The notes beneath the pieces are model-generated. The model saw nothing but the letters and a program-made list of their open reading frames with translations. It was not told where the DNA came from and made no database searches. Positions 8,382-20,485 of a stretch of 64,000 nt of DNA are shown here, piece by piece. The position numbers and the translations under genes are program-made. Origin of the DNA: Micromonospora sp. WMMD1155. Lineage in GTDB: Bacteria > Actinomycetota > Actinomycetes > Mycobacteriales > Micromonosporaceae. How positions within the stretch are numbered: the stretch's first letter is position 1; every line of letters starts with the position of its first letter. The stretch is from positions 6,138,501 to 6,202,500 of the forward strand of contig NZ_CP120742.1 in NCBI RefSeq assembly GCF_029581275.1, given 5' to 3'.

Positions 8382-9230
8382 ATGCAGCGTGAGCAGCTCG
8401 CCGACTTCCTGCGGCGCCGACGCGAGGCCATCCGCCCCGCCGAGGTCGGCATCGCCGACGGCCCCCGCCGCCGCACCGCCGGCCTGCGCCGCGAGGAGGT
8501 CGCCATGCTCGCCGGCATGTCCGTCGACTACGTCGTCCGCCTTGAGCAGGGCCGCAGCAGCCAGCCGTCGACCCAGCTGCTCGGTGCCCTGGCCCGGGCC
8601 CTGCGCCTCACGGACGACGAGCGAAGCCACCTGTTCCACCTGGCCGGCCACCAGCCGCCGCCCGCCGACGGCATCGCGCGCCTGGCCCGCGCCGGTCTGG
8701 TCCGCCTGCTCGATCTGGTGGGCGACACCCCCGCCATGGTCCTGTCCGACCTCGGCGAGATCCTGGCGCAGAACCGCATGTCGATCCTGCTCAGTGGCGA
8801 CCACACCGGGCTGACCGGCGACCGGCGCTACGTCGCCTACCGCTACTTCACCGACCCGGCCGTCCGCGACCTCCACGGCCCCGAGGAATGGCAACGGCAC
8901 GCCCGCCAGCAGGTCGCCGACCTGCGAGCGGTGGCCGGCCGACGGGCCGGGGACCCGGTTGTGACCGGCCTGATCGAGCGGTTGCGGGCTGCGAGCGACG
9001 ACTTCCGGCGGCTGTGGGCCGAGCACGAGGTGGCGGTGCGCCGGGTCGACCGCAAGACGTTCCTGCACCCGCGCGTGGGCCGCATCACGATGGACTGCGA
9101 AACCCTGGTCACCCCCGACCTCGGCCAGCAGCTGCTGGTGCTGACGCCGTCGGACGCCGAGGCCCGGGAGAGGCTTGAGCTGCTGCGCGTGCTGGGGGTC
9201 GAGGAGTTCCCGGCCGGCGTGCCTCGCTGA
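8382..9230 (+). CDS. MmyB-type helix-turn-helix regulator
   Basis: This 282-residue protein starts at ATG 8382. Residues ~1-75 form an XRE-type helix-turn-helix with the signature RRTAGLRREEVAMLAGMSVDYVVRLEQG. The remainder matches the MmyB-like ligand-binding domain: LSDLGEILAQNRM, then a helical region with VAYRYFTDPAVRDLH, then FLHPRVGRITMDCETL near the end. These proteins are thought to sense a fatty-acid-like or other small ligand. It is transcribed away from the aldo/keto reductase at 7266-8252 with 129 bases between them, so that enzyme is the likely target. The ribosome site is weak (GAGG about 12 bases before the ATG). Confidence 0.9.
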   Translation: MQREQLADFLRRRREAIRPAEVGIADGPRRRTAGLRREEVAMLAGMSVDYVVRLEQGRSSQPSTQLLGALARALRLTDDERSHLFHLAGHQPPPADGIARLARAGLVRLLDLVGDTPAMVLSDLGEILAQNRMSILLSGDHTGLTGDRRYVAYRYFTDPAVRDLHGPEEWQRHARQQVADLRAVAGRRAGDPVVTGLIERLRAASDDFRRLWAEHEVAVRRVDRKTFLHPRVGRITMDCETLVTPDLGQQLLVLTPSDAEARERLELLRVLGVEEFPAGVPR

Positions 9231-9261
9231 CAGTGCCGCGATCGACGGTCGAAGACGCCCC

Positions 9262-9972
9262 CTAGCGCAGTGAGCGGGCGATCTCGAGCGCCTCGGCCTT
9301 GCCGAGGGACCCTTCGAGCCGGTAGCTCACGTCGGCGTCCTGCCAGATCAGCGTCGAGGCGGCCAGTCGGGCGGTCTCCTCGCGGACCTCGCCCGCGCGG
9401 TCCACGTACGAGAGCACGTGTGGCCCGTCGACCCAGACGGCGAAGTCACCGTCGACCTGCGTCCACTCCGCCCCCGGCGGGTTGACCTCCTTGTGGAAGG
9501 CCAGGTTGAGGCGACCGTCGAACGCGTCGATGCGCAGCGCGCCCCCGTCGTAGAGCAGCGTCGCCACCCGGCAGACGCCCGCCGGGTCGGGGTCGGCGAC
9601 CAGCACCTGCTCGGGCGTACCCAACGACGCCGGTAGGCGGATCGGGAACCGCACCGCCCGCTGCGCCTCGTCCAGGGCGGCGGTCCGCTGCCCGGGCAAC
9701 GGCGACGGGGTGCCGCCGGGCAGCGTCGGGGCGGGTGAGGTGGCGATGCCGACCCCGGCGAAGCGCAGCAGCCCGGCGACGGCGTCCGCGACGGCGGCCC
9801 GGGTCGGCGGCACCAGCGCGACCAGGAGGGCGACCGACGCCGCCGCGGCGAGCGGGCGCCACCGCCACCGGGGCCGGTCGAGCCGTACGCGGACACCGGC
9901 GGTCACGTCGGGCGGCTCGGGTGTGTCCAGCCAGGTGGACAGTTCACGCAATTCCCGTTCGAGGTCACCCAT
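9262..9972 (-). CDS. Membrane anti-sigma factor-like protein
   Basis: The 236-residue protein has a short cytoplasmic N-terminus, MGDLERELRELSTWLDTPEP, rich in charged residues. A single membrane helix follows near residues 41-60 (LAAAASVALLVALVPP), then a ~170-residue beta-rich extracytoplasmic domain. Its ATG overlaps the end of the ECF sigma gene by 8 bases, so the two are translationally coupled. By position and topology it should hold that sigma factor at the membrane until a signal arrives. There is no clear zinc-binding HxxxCxxC motif, so it is not the ZAS type. The outer domain's ligand is unknown. Confidence 0.7.
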   Translation of the reverse strand: MGDLERELRELSTWLDTPEPPDVTAGVRVRLDRPRWRWRPLAAAASVALLVALVPPTRAAVADAVAGLLRFAGVGIATSPAPTLPGGTPSPLPGQRTAALDEAQRAVRFPIRLPASLGTPEQVLVADPDPAGVCRVATLLYDGGALRIDAFDGRLNLAFHKEVNPPGAEWTQVDGDFAVWVDGPHVLSYVDRAGEVREETARLAASTLIWQDADVSYRLEGSLGKAEALEIARSLR

Positions 9973-10543
9973 GTCGGACCTCCTCCCGGTCGAGAAGGCC
10001 GCGAAGCTTCGCCAACGCCCGGGATGTACGCGACTTCACCGTCCCCCGGGGCCAACCCAGTGCCGCCACCGTCTCCTCCTCGCTGAGATCGAGGAAGAAC
10101 CGGCACACGATCACCTCACGGTCGCGTACCGGCAGTCGCCGCAGGGCCCGTACCAGTGCCTCCCGGCGCTCCCCGGCGAGGACCGCGCCGACCGCCCCGT
10201 CCTCGGCGATCGCGGACGTCGGGTCCGCCGCCGCCCGCAGGACGAGCCCGTCGCGTCGGCCCCGGGACCGGTGCAGGTTGCGGGTCTCGTTGGCGACGAT
10301 CGCGAGCAGCCACGACCGGAAGGACGACTCGCCCCGGTAACGGGACAGCTTGCGGTACGCCTTCACGAACGCCTCCTGCGTGACGTCCTCGGAGTCCGAA
10401 CCCGCACCGAGCAGCACCGCCGTCCGGTACGCGGACGCGGTGTGCCGGGCGACCAGGAGGTCGTACGCCTCCAGGTCACCGGCCCGGGCGCGGGTGACGA
10501 GAGTGTCGTCGTCCAGGGGAGCCTCCGTTCGGATCACCCTCAT
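9965..10543 (-). CDS. ECF-type RNA polymerase sigma factor
   Basis: The protein has 192 residues, the normal length for the family, and starts at ATG 10543. Region 2 is visible as DSEDVTQEAFVKAYRKLSRY plus FRSWLLAIVANETRNLHR. Region 4 reads LPVRDREVIVCRFFLDLSEE followed by WPRGTVKSRTSRALAKLR, the DNA-binding helix. There is no extra C-terminal domain. It redirects RNA polymerase to a small regulon and very likely to its own promoter. The downstream gene encodes the probable anti-sigma factor with an overlapping start. Confidence 0.93.
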   Translation of the reverse strand: MRVIRTEAPLDDDTLVTRARAGDLEAYDLLVARHTASAYRTAVLLGAGSDSEDVTQEAFVKAYRKLSRYRGESSFRSWLLAIVANETRNLHRSRGRRDGLVLRAAADPTSAIAEDGAVGAVLAGERREALVRALRRLPVRDREVIVCRFFLDLSEEETVAALGWPRGTVKSRTSRALAKLRGLLDREEVRHG

Positions 10544-10663
10544 GACACCGCTCACGCGTCGCGGGTTCCACAGGGCGCGGGTCAGGTTGCTCCCATCGGA
10601 CGTGCAGCGTATTGCCAGGATCCGGTGCTGCACTGGAGGAGGTGTCGAGGAGAGGGGCTGGAC

Positions 10664-10999
10664 ATGGGCTGGTTCAACCGCCGGGCACGGGGTGCCGGGA
10701 CGACTCCGACGAAGCTGGACCGGGAGGCGACCCGCGAGGACCTCGCGGCGCTGGAGGCGTTCGTCGTCGACAAGCGGGGCGTGGAGTTCTACCTGGAGCC
10801 GGAGACCACCGCGACGGACACCACGGTGGTGGCGATCGCGCACGACGGTGAGTGGATCCGCCGTCGCACCGGTACGCCTCGCGCGGCGGGGGCGATCGCC
10901 CGCAAGCACGCGGTGCCGCTGTACGAGGCGGCGCGCACCGGCTACCCGGAACGGATGCGGGTGTGGAACCGCGCCCACCCGGAGCGCCACGCCCGCTGA
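10664..10999 (+). CDS. Small conserved hypothetical protein
   Basis: The product is 111 residues, basic, and starts at ATG 10664 after GGAGAGGGG. It has no membrane segment. The C-terminal half, with WIRRRTGTPRAAGAIARKHAVPLYEA, looks like a compact alpha/beta domain. I do not recognise a family. Codon bias is strongly coding (nearly all third positions G or C). It lies divergent from the sigma factor gene (120 bases apart) and ends 11 bases from the convergent metallo-hydrolase. It could share regulation with the sigma factor, but nothing in the sequence proves it. Confidence 0.65.
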   Translation: MGWFNRRARGAGTTPTKLDREATREDLAALEAFVVDKRGVEFYLEPETTATDTTVVAIAHDGEWIRRRTGTPRAAGAIARKHAVPLYEAARTGYPERMRVWNRAHPERHAR

Positions 11000-11010
11000 G
11001 ACCCGCCGGC

Positions 11011-11727
11011 TCAGGCGTCCCCGACGGCTGAGCGGGCCTGCTCGGCGGTCATCGGCTCGGCGTGGCTGGAGACGTACCAGTGGTAGCCGTCGTCGAGTAG
11101 TCGGCGGACCAGGCCCAGGTCGGGGCCGTCCTCGGGTCGGCGCAGGTGTGCCGGTGGCGGGTAGAAGCAGTCGCCCAACAGCATGACGCCCGAGTCGGGC
11201 ACGAGAACGACTGTCGAGTCCGGCGCGTGCCCACCTCCGACGTGCCGCAGGTGCACCCCCACCGGCAACTCCTCGACGTCGGTGAAGGTCCGGGTGGGTG
11301 GCAGGACGGTGAAGTCCTCCCAGGAGGCCACCGCCCGTGCCCGCGCCCGGAAGCTCGGGCCGAGGCGAGGGTCGGCGCGTACCTGCTCGTCCAGGTAGTG
11401 GTGGCTCCACGGCCGGGCGGCCTCGGCGCGCAGCAGCGGCACGGCCGCCTCGTGCCCGACGATCTCCACGTCGGGCCACGCGCAGGCGCCCCAGACGTGA
11501 TCCCAGTGGTGGTGGGTGTAGACGAGCCAGCGTGGCCGCGGTAGCCCGGCCGCGGCGAGCGCGGCCTGGATCTCGCGGGCGTGCGCGGGGCTCTGCCCAG
11601 CGTCGATCATCACACTGCCGCGTTCGTCGGCCACGAAGGCGACGCTCGCCTGGACCTCATCCGGGTCGGGGTCGCCCGGACAGAGCCAGACCCGGCCGGC
11701 CAGGTGGTGGAACCTCGGGGCGACGAT
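11011..11727 (-). CDS. Metallo-beta-lactamase-fold hydrolase, start codon unclear
   Basis: The protein carries the metal-binding motif HHHWDH, with later ligands in GGGHAPDSTVVLV, LLGDCFY and SSHAEP. It is a zinc-dependent hydrolase of the glyoxalase II/lactamase superfamily with unknown substrate. The first ATG/GTG in frame is GTG 11634, inside the conserved first beta strands (VASVAFVADERGSVMIDAG-like). Coding-quality sequence with a clear family feel (FHHLAGRVWLCPGDPDPDEV) continues about 30 codons upstream. The best ribosome site (GGAGG, 11741-11737) is 9 bases before an ATC codon at 11727, where an ATG would be expected. I place the start there. A rare AUC start, a recent mutation or a base error would each explain it; the conservative start is 11634. 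Confidence 0.75.
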   Translation of the reverse strand: MVAPRFHHLAGRVWLCPGDPDPDEVQASVAFVADERGSVMIDAGQSPAHAREIQAALAAAGLPRPRWLVYTHHHWDHVWGACAWPDVEIVGHEAAVPLLRAEAARPWSHHYLDEQVRADPRLGPSFRARARAVASWEDFTVLPPTRTFTDVEELPVGVHLRHVGGGHAPDSTVVLVPDSGVMLLGDCFYPPPAHLRRPEDGPDLGLVRRLLDDGYHWYVSSHAEPMTAEQARSAVGDA

Positions 11728-11845
11728 GGTGATCGACCTCCGGGATTGATCGCGGACGCTGGTGTGGCGTCCGCCGATCCTAGGCGAGCGGGTCGGCCAG
11801 CGCCGTCCCGCCGGACGATCGGCGCGGGCCAGGGCAGGTGCGGCC

Positions 11846-11920
11846 GTCCTTTGCTCTGCATATCCATATGCACCGGTGACGCTCCGTGCCCGGTGCCTAC
11901 AGGTATGCAGAGCAAAGGAC
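11846..11920. repeat. Long palindromic intergenic element
   Basis: The arms 11846-11876 and 11890-11920 are 31 bases each, separated by 13. The outer 17 bases (GTCCTTTGCTCTGCATA) are perfectly complementary; the inner parts carry about six mismatches. It is AT-richer than its surroundings and lies between the divergent hydrolase gene and the B12 riboswitch, with no gene ending into it. It looks like a REP- or MITE-type dispersed palindrome and not a terminator. Confidence 0.75.
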
Positions 11921-12024
11921 GCGAAGCATTAATCCGGGGCACTGAAACGCGCGTGGCCGCGGCCCCGGTGATCGCCGAATGTCGATCTGCGCAGCCCGCC
12001 GGGCGGGTCTGGACCGGCGTTGAC

Positions 12025-12215
12025 CCGCGGCGGAGGGGTGTGGCAGCATTCGCGGCCTGACGGCAGTGAAGGAAGTCGGTGCGATTCCGACGCGGTCCCG
12101 CCACTGTCACCGGGGAGTGATCCCCCCTCGTGAGTCACGGCCGTGTGTCTGCGGTTGGAAGGCCGGGGGAGAGCGTCGATCCGGAAGCCAGGATACTTCG
12201 GCCGTCGGGACGTAC
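12025..12215 (+). ncRNA. Cobalamin (B12) riboswitch
   Basis: The core is unmistakable. The stretch GTCGGTGCGATTCCGACGCG followed by GTCCCGCCACTGTC is the conserved P4-P6 part, and GAAGCCAGGATAC (about 12184-12196) is the B12 box. Adenosylcobalamin binding would shut down the downstream synthesis operon. The strong ribosome site of a 28-codon ORF (GGAGG 12236-12240) lies about 40 bases after the B12 box, so control is likely at translation start, as is usual in actinobacteria. The boundaries are approximate. Confidence 0.93.
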
Positions 12216-12245
12216 CCCAGGGCGTGGACACCCGAGGAGGACCCG

Positions 12246-12332
12246 ATGACGCACGGCGTCTCATTCATCGACGACTGTCGTCGTAACCCGCGCTTCGCCG
12301 CGCCCGCGACCGGTCACGCCCCGCTGAGCTGA
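12246..12332 (+). CDS. Possible 28-residue leader peptide behind the B12 riboswitch
   Basis: An ATG at 12246 stands five bases after GAGGAGG, the best ribosome site of the whole operon. It opens a 28-codon frame (MTHGVSFIDDCRRNPRFAAP and eight more residues) ending at 12332. cobN begins 136 bases further on with a weaker site (GGAG before GTG). No family is recognised. The position suggests the riboswitch acts on this ORF, which then couples to transcription or translation of cobN. It could also be a chance frame. Confidence 0.45.
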   Translation: MTHGVSFIDDCRRNPRFAAPATGHAPLS

Positions 12333-12468
12333 GCCCTCGCCGCCGGCCGGGCCCGTCGCTCGCGCCCGCGAGCCGACCGCCCCGCCGGCGTACCGGCTGA
12401 CGCCGCACCCACCCGCATCGTCGCGGTCACCCTCATGGTGGCCGGGGCGTCACTCACCGGAGCCTGCC

Positions 12469-16133
<3,665 letters not shown>

Positions 16134-16137
<4 letters not shown>

Positions 16138-16252
16138 GCGCGAGGAGTGAGCCGGTTTTGCGAGCCCCGCAGTCGCGATCGAAGGAAGCGCTGTGAGCGC
16201 GAGGAGTGAGCCGGTTTTGCGAGCCCCGCAGTCGCGAACGAAAGAAGGCACA
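16134..16252 (+). repeat. Two tandem copies of a 59-bp intergenic element between cobN and chlID
   Basis: Copies start at 16134 and 16193. The shared core begins GTGAGCGCGAGGAGTGAGCC, continues for ~45 identical bases and then diverges slightly. The GTG of copy 1 overlaps the cobN stop (GTGA) and opens a 20-codon frame. That frame's TGA overlaps the GTG of copy 2, whose frame runs into chlID. Similar sequence is, to my knowledge, dispersed in Micromonosporaceae genomes and often misread as an N-terminus. Confidence 0.85.
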
Positions 16253-18469
16253 GTGACGACCACGACTTACCCGTTCAGCGCGGTCCTCGGCATGGCGGAC
16301 ATGCGGTTGGCGTTGCTGCTCAACGCGGTGTCCCCGGCGATCGGCGGGGTGCTGGTGCGGGGTGAGAAGGGCACCGCCAAGTCCACCGCCGTGCGCGCGC
16401 TCGCCGCGCTGCTGCCCCCGGTGCGCCGGGTCGCGGGCTGCCGGTTCGGCTGTGACCCGGCCGAGCCGGACCCGGCCTGCCCGGACGGCCCGCACCCGGT
16501 CGACGCGACCGCCGAGACCCGTCCGGCCCGCCTGGTCGAGCTGCCGGTGGGTGCCGCCGAGGACCGGGTGGTCGGCTCGCTGGACCTGGAGAAGGCCATC
16601 GGTGAGGGGGTCCGCGCGTTCGAGCCGGGTCTGCTCGCCGCCGCGCACCGGGGCGTGCTCTACGTCGACGAGGTGAACCTGCTGCACGACCACCTCGTGG
16701 ACCTGCTGTTGGACGCGGCGGCGATGGGTCGCAGCCACGTCGAGCGGGAGGGTGTCTCGGTCAGCCACGCCGCTCGGTTCCTGCTGGTGGGCACGATGAA
16801 CCCGGAGGAGGGGGAGTTGCGCCCCCAGCTTCTCGACCGGTTCGGGTTGACCGTCGAGGTGGGCGCCAGCCGCGATCCGGAGGTCCGGGTCGAGGTGGTC
16901 CGCCGTCGGCTCGCCGCCGACGCCGACCCGGCCGGGTTCGCCGCCCGCTGGGCCGACGCCGACGCGGAGATCGCCGCCCAGGTTGCCGCCGCCCGCCGTC
17001 GACTGTCCGGGGTACGCCTGCCGGACGCCGCGTTGCGGCAGATCGCCGAGGTGTGCGCGGCGTTCGACGTGGACGGGATGCGTGCCGACATCGTCACCGC
17101 GCGGACCGCCCTCGCCCACGCCGCCTGGCACGGCCGGGACCGTGTCACCGTCGACGACGTACGGGTGGCGGCTCGGTTGGCCCTGCCGCACCGTCGCCGC
17201 CGCGACCCGTTCGACACCCCCGGGTTGGACGAGAAGCGCCTGGACGAGGCGTTGCAGCGCGCCCAGGAGGCCCACCCCGACGACCCGGACGACGACGGCC
17301 CGAACGACAGTGGCCCGAACGACAGTGGCCCGAACGACAGTGGCCCACCGGGCGGCGGCCCGAACGGCGGTGGCCCGGCCGGTCCCGGCGGCCCGAACGG
17401 CGGCGACAGCGGCGGTGACGGCGTTGACCACTGTGAACCCGGGCGCTCGGCGGCGCGCGACGGCACCGGCCCGGACGGGCGCGCGGACGGCGTCGATGAC
17501 TGGCCGCAGCGCCGGCCCGGCGACCACGACGACGGTCGGTCGCAGCGCTCCGCGGACGACCGGGGAGGCGACGACCGGGGGCCGGGCAGCCGCGACGGCC
17601 GAGCAGCGGCGGCCGGTGCCGACCACTCGACGAGCGGCGGCGGGGACGCGCAGCCGGTGGCCGTACCCCGGGGTGGGTTGACCGCGCGGCTGCTCACCGC
17701 GCCCGGCGTGGGCGACGGGGTGCCCGGTCGGCGGTCGCGGGCCCGCACCGGACGGGGGCGCACCACCGGGGCCCGGGTGCCGCACGGCCGGGTCGCCGCG
17801 CTGCACCTGCCGGCGACGGTCCGCGCCGCCGCACCGCACCAGGCGTCGCGGGGACGGCTGACCGGCCCGCTGCGGTTGCGTCCGGGCGACGTGCGCGAGG
17901 CGGTCCGGGAGGGGCGCGAGGGCAACCTGGTGCTGTTCGTGGTGGACGCCAGCGGCTCGATGGGTGCCCGGCAGCGGATGACCGCCGTGAAGGACGCGGT
18001 CCTCGCCCTGCTCACCGACGCGTACCAGCGGCGGGACAAGGTAGCGGTGATCGCCTTCCGGGGCACCGGCGCGCGGACGTTGCTGCCCGCCACCTCGTCG
18101 GTGCTGGCCGCCTCGACCCGGCTGACCGAGCTGCCGACCGGTGGGCGTACGCCGCTGGCCGAGGGGCTGCTCGCGGCGGCCGACCTGCTGCGGGTGGAGC
18201 GGTTGCGCGACCCGAGGCGGCGTCCCCTCGTCCTCGTCGTCACCGACGGCCGGGCCACGGCGGGGCACCGTCCGCTGGACCGCGCGGCGGGAGCGGCGGC
18301 GGTGCTGGCGGCGACCGGCGCTCCCTGCGTCGTCGTGGACTGCGAGAGCGGCCCGGTACGCCTGAACCTGGCGCGTCGCCTGGCGACGCAGTTGAACGCG
18401 CCGCACCACCCGCTGGCCGCCCTCACCCACCCGCACGCCCGCGATGCCGGGCTGCCGGTCGCGGCGTGA
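16253..18469 (+). CDS. Fused ChlI-ChlD-type chelatase ATPase (cobaltochelatase partner of CobN)
   Basis: The 738-residue protein joins an AAA+ ChlI domain to a ChlD/von Willebrand A domain. Walker A is GEKGTAKST (37-45) and Walker B is VLYVDE (135-140). A long acidic Gly/Pro/Asp-rich linker covers about residues 330-480 and includes three GPNDS repeats. The VWA MIDAS is DASGS (~564). This pair of activities drives metal insertion by CobN, replacing CobS and CobT. The start is placed at GTG 16253 after AGAAGG. The GTG at 16193 would add 20 residues encoded by the repeat element. Linker length and composition suggest a flexible tether. Confidence 0.93.
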   Translation: MTTTTYPFSAVLGMADMRLALLLNAVSPAIGGVLVRGEKGTAKSTAVRALAALLPPVRRVAGCRFGCDPAEPDPACPDGPHPVDATAETRPARLVELPVGAAEDRVVGSLDLEKAIGEGVRAFEPGLLAAAHRGVLYVDEVNLLHDHLVDLLLDAAAMGRSHVEREGVSVSHAARFLLVGTMNPEEGELRPQLLDRFGLTVEVGASRDPEVRVEVVRRRLAADADPAGFAARWADADAEIAAQVAAARRRLSGVRLPDAALRQIAEVCAAFDVDGMRADIVTARTALAHAAWHGRDRVTVDDVRVAARLALPHRRRRDPFDTPGLDEKRLDEALQRAQEAHPDDPDDDGPNDSGPNDSGPNDSGPPGGGPNGGGPAGPGGPNGGDSGGDGVDHCEPGRSAARDGTGPDGRADGVDDWPQRRPGDHDDGRSQRSADDRGGDDRGPGSRDGRAAAAGADHSTSGGGDAQPVAVPRGGLTARLLTAPGVGDGVPGRRSRARTGRGRTTGARVPHGRVAALHLPATVRAAAPHQASRGRLTGPLRLRPGDVREAVREGREGNLVLFVVDASGSMGARQRMTAVKDAVLALLTDAYQRRDKVAVIAFRGTGARTLLPATSSVLAASTRLTELPTGGRTPLAEGLLAAADLLRVERLRDPRRRPLVLVVTDGRATAGHRPLDRAAGAAAVLAATGAPCVVVDCESGPVRLNLARRLATQLNAPHHPLAALTHPHARDAGLPVAA

Positions 18470-18524
18470 CGGGGGCACCGATGGCGGGCCGAGACCGCAG
18501 GATCGCGCGAAGGGGAGATCGCTG

Positions 18525-19136
18525 ATGCCGCAGGGACAGCCGAGTGTGGTGCCCGCCGACGGGTTGACGACCCGGCAGCGGCGGCACCGGCCACTGCTCA
18601 TGGTCCACACCGGACAGATGAAGGGGAAGTCGACGGCCGCGTTCGGGTTGGCGCTGCGCGCCTGGACGGCCGGGCTGCCGATCGGCGTGTTCCAGTTCGT
18701 CAAGAGCGCCAAGTGGCGGGTGGGGGAGGAGAACGCCTTCCGGGCCCTCGGCGAGGTGCACGAGCGTACCGGCCAGGGCGCACCGGTGGCCTGGCACAAG
18801 ATGGGTGAGGGCTGGTCCTGGATCCAGCGCGGCGGCGACGCCGACCACGCCGCCGACGCCCTGGAGGGGTGGCGGCAGATCCAGCGTGACCTGGCCGCCG
18901 AGCGCTACGGGTTGTACGTCCTGGACGAGTTCACCTACCCGATGAAGTGGGGCTGGGTGGACGTGGACGAGGTGGTCGCCACCCTGGCCGACCGGCCCGG
19001 CTTCCAACACGTCGTCATCACCGGCCGCGACGCCGACCCGCGCCTGGTCGCCGCCGCCGACCTGGTGGCCGAGCTGACCAAGGTCAAGCACCCGATGGAC
19101 GCCGGGCAGAAGGGCCAGAAGGGCATCGAGTGGTGA
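18525..19136 (+). CDS. cobO: Cob(I)yrinic acid a,c-diamide adenosyltransferase
   Basis: The 203-residue CobO has the characteristic P-loop HTGQMKGKSTAAFG and downstream LYVLDEFTYPMKWGW with the DEFT Walker B-like motif. It attaches the adenosyl group from ATP to the cobalt of the corrinoid, right after cobalt insertion. The ATG at 18525 follows AAGGGGAG, 55 bases after the chelatase stop. The C-terminus ends KHPMDAGQKGQKGIEW, normal for the family. Its last codons overlap the cobB start (GTGA). Confidence 0.96.
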   Translation: MPQGQPSVVPADGLTTRQRRHRPLLMVHTGQMKGKSTAAFGLALRAWTAGLPIGVFQFVKSAKWRVGEENAFRALGEVHERTGQGAPVAWHKMGEGWSWIQRGGDADHAADALEGWRQIQRDLAAERYGLYVLDEFTYPMKWGWVDVDEVVATLADRPGFQHVVITGRDADPRLVAAADLVAELTKVKHPMDAGQKGQKGIEW

Positions 19137-20485
19137 GCGAACCCCGGCCGCTGCCCCGGGTGGTGGTCGCCGCGCCGGCCAGCGGCCACGGCAAGACGAC
19201 GATCGCCACCGGGTTGCTCGCCGCGCTGCGCCGTCGCGGCCTGACGGTCAGCCCACACAAGGTCGGCCCGGACTACATCGACCCCGGCTACCACGCCCTC
19301 GCCGCCGGTCGGGCCGGTCGCAACCTCGACCCGTTCCTGGTCGGCGCCGAGCGGATCGCCGGTCTGCTGCGGCACGGCGCGAGCGTTCCGACGCCCGCCG
19401 ACGTCGCAGTCGTGGAGGGCGTCATGGGCCTGCACGACGGCGCGGTCGGCCGCCGCGACTTCGCCTCCACCGCGCACGTCGCCCGGCTGATCGACGCGCC
19501 AGTGCTGCTGGTGCTCGACACCACCGCGCAGGGCCGCTCGGCCGCCGCGCTGACGCTGGGCATGGCCGCGTTCGACCCGGCCGTGCGGATCGGCGGGGTG
19601 ATCCTCAACCGGGTCGGCTCGTCCCGGCACGAGAGGCTGCTGCGCGACGCTCTCGGCGAGGTGGGCGTACCGGTGCTCGGGGCGGTCACCCGGGCCGCCG
19701 AGGTGACCGCGCCGGCCCGACACCTCGGCCTGGTGCCGGTCGCCGAGCGGGCGCCCGAGTCCCTCGCCATCGTCACCGCGCTCGCCGAGCTGGTCGAGGC
19801 CACCGTGGACCTGGACGCCGTGCTCACCCTGGCCCGCAGCGCCGGGCCGCTGACCGCCCCGGCGTGGGACCCGGTCGCGGCCGTCGGCGGGCCGGCCGAC
19901 GCGGGGCGGCCACGGGTCGCGATCGCCGGGGGCCCGGCCTTCACCTTCTCGTACGCGGAGACCACCGAACTGCTCACCGCCGCCGGTGCGGACGTGGTCA
20001 CCGTCGACCCGCTGCACGACCCGGCGCTGCCCACCGGCACCCGCGCGGTGGTGATCGGGGGAGGCTTCCCCGAGGCGTACGCGGAGGCGCTGGCCGGGAA
20101 CACCGCGCTGCGCGCCGAGCTGGCCGACTTCGACGGGCCGATCGTGGCCGAGTGCGCGGGGCTGCTCTACCTCGGGCGGTCCCTGGACGGCGTACCGATG
20201 TGCGGCCGACTGGATTTGACGGCCCGGATGACCGGCCGGCTCACCCTCGGCTACCGCGAGGCCGTCGCCGTCACCGACTCCCCGGTGGCCCGGGGCGGCG
20301 AGCCGGTACGCGGACACGAGTTCCACCGCACCGCCACCGACCCGGGGCACGGCGACCGTCCGGCGTGGCGCTGGAACGACACCGCGCACGGCTTCGTGGC
20401 CGGTCGGGTGCACGCCTCCTACCTGCACACCCACTGGGCCGGTCACCCGGAGGCGGCCCGCCGGCTGGTCGAGGCGTGCCGATGA
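19133..20485 (+). CDS. cobB: Cobyrinic / hydrogenobyrinic acid a,c-diamide synthase
   Basis: The 450-residue protein has an N-terminal P-loop ATPase domain (APASGHGKTTIATGLLAALR, then KVGPDYIDPGYH) and a C-terminal glutamine amidotransferase domain. Its nucleophile Cys is in VAECAGLLYLGRSL and the His in SYLHTHWAGHPE. It amidates side chains a and c with ammonia from glutamine. The GTG at 19133 overlaps the cobO stop by four bases. The family (CbiA/CobB) serves both pathway types; the context with CobN favours hydrogenobyrinate as substrate. Confidence 0.95.
   Translation: MSEPRPLPRVVVAAPASGHGKTTIATGLLAALRRRGLTVSPHKVGPDYIDPGYHALAAGRAGRNLDPFLVGAERIAGLLRHGASVPTPADVAVVEGVMGLHDGAVGRRDFASTAHVARLIDAPVLLVLDTTAQGRSAAALTLGMAAFDPAVRIGGVILNRVGSSRHERLLRDALGEVGVPVLGAVTRAAEVTAPARHLGLVPVAERAPESLAIVTALAELVEATVDLDAVLTLARSAGPLTAPAWDPVAAVGGPADAGRPRVAIAGGPAFTFSYAETTELLTAAGADVVTVDPLHDPALPTGTRAVVIGGGFPEAYAEALAGNTALRAELADFDGPIVAECAGLLYLGRSLDGVPMCGRLDLTARMTGRLTLGYREAVAVTDSPVARGGEPVRGHEFHRTATDPGHGDRPAWRWNDTAHGFVAGRVHASYLHTHWAGHPEAARRLVEACR

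Noticed and set aside
11846..11920. Palindrome interpreted as a terminator
   Set aside because: The flanking genes diverge from it, so no transcript ends there; it is better described as a dispersed-type repeat.
16193..16252. N-terminal extension of the chelatase ATPase starting at GTG 16193
   Set aside because: The extra 20 residues are the translated dispersed repeat; GTG 16253 has its own ribosome site and begins the conserved domain.
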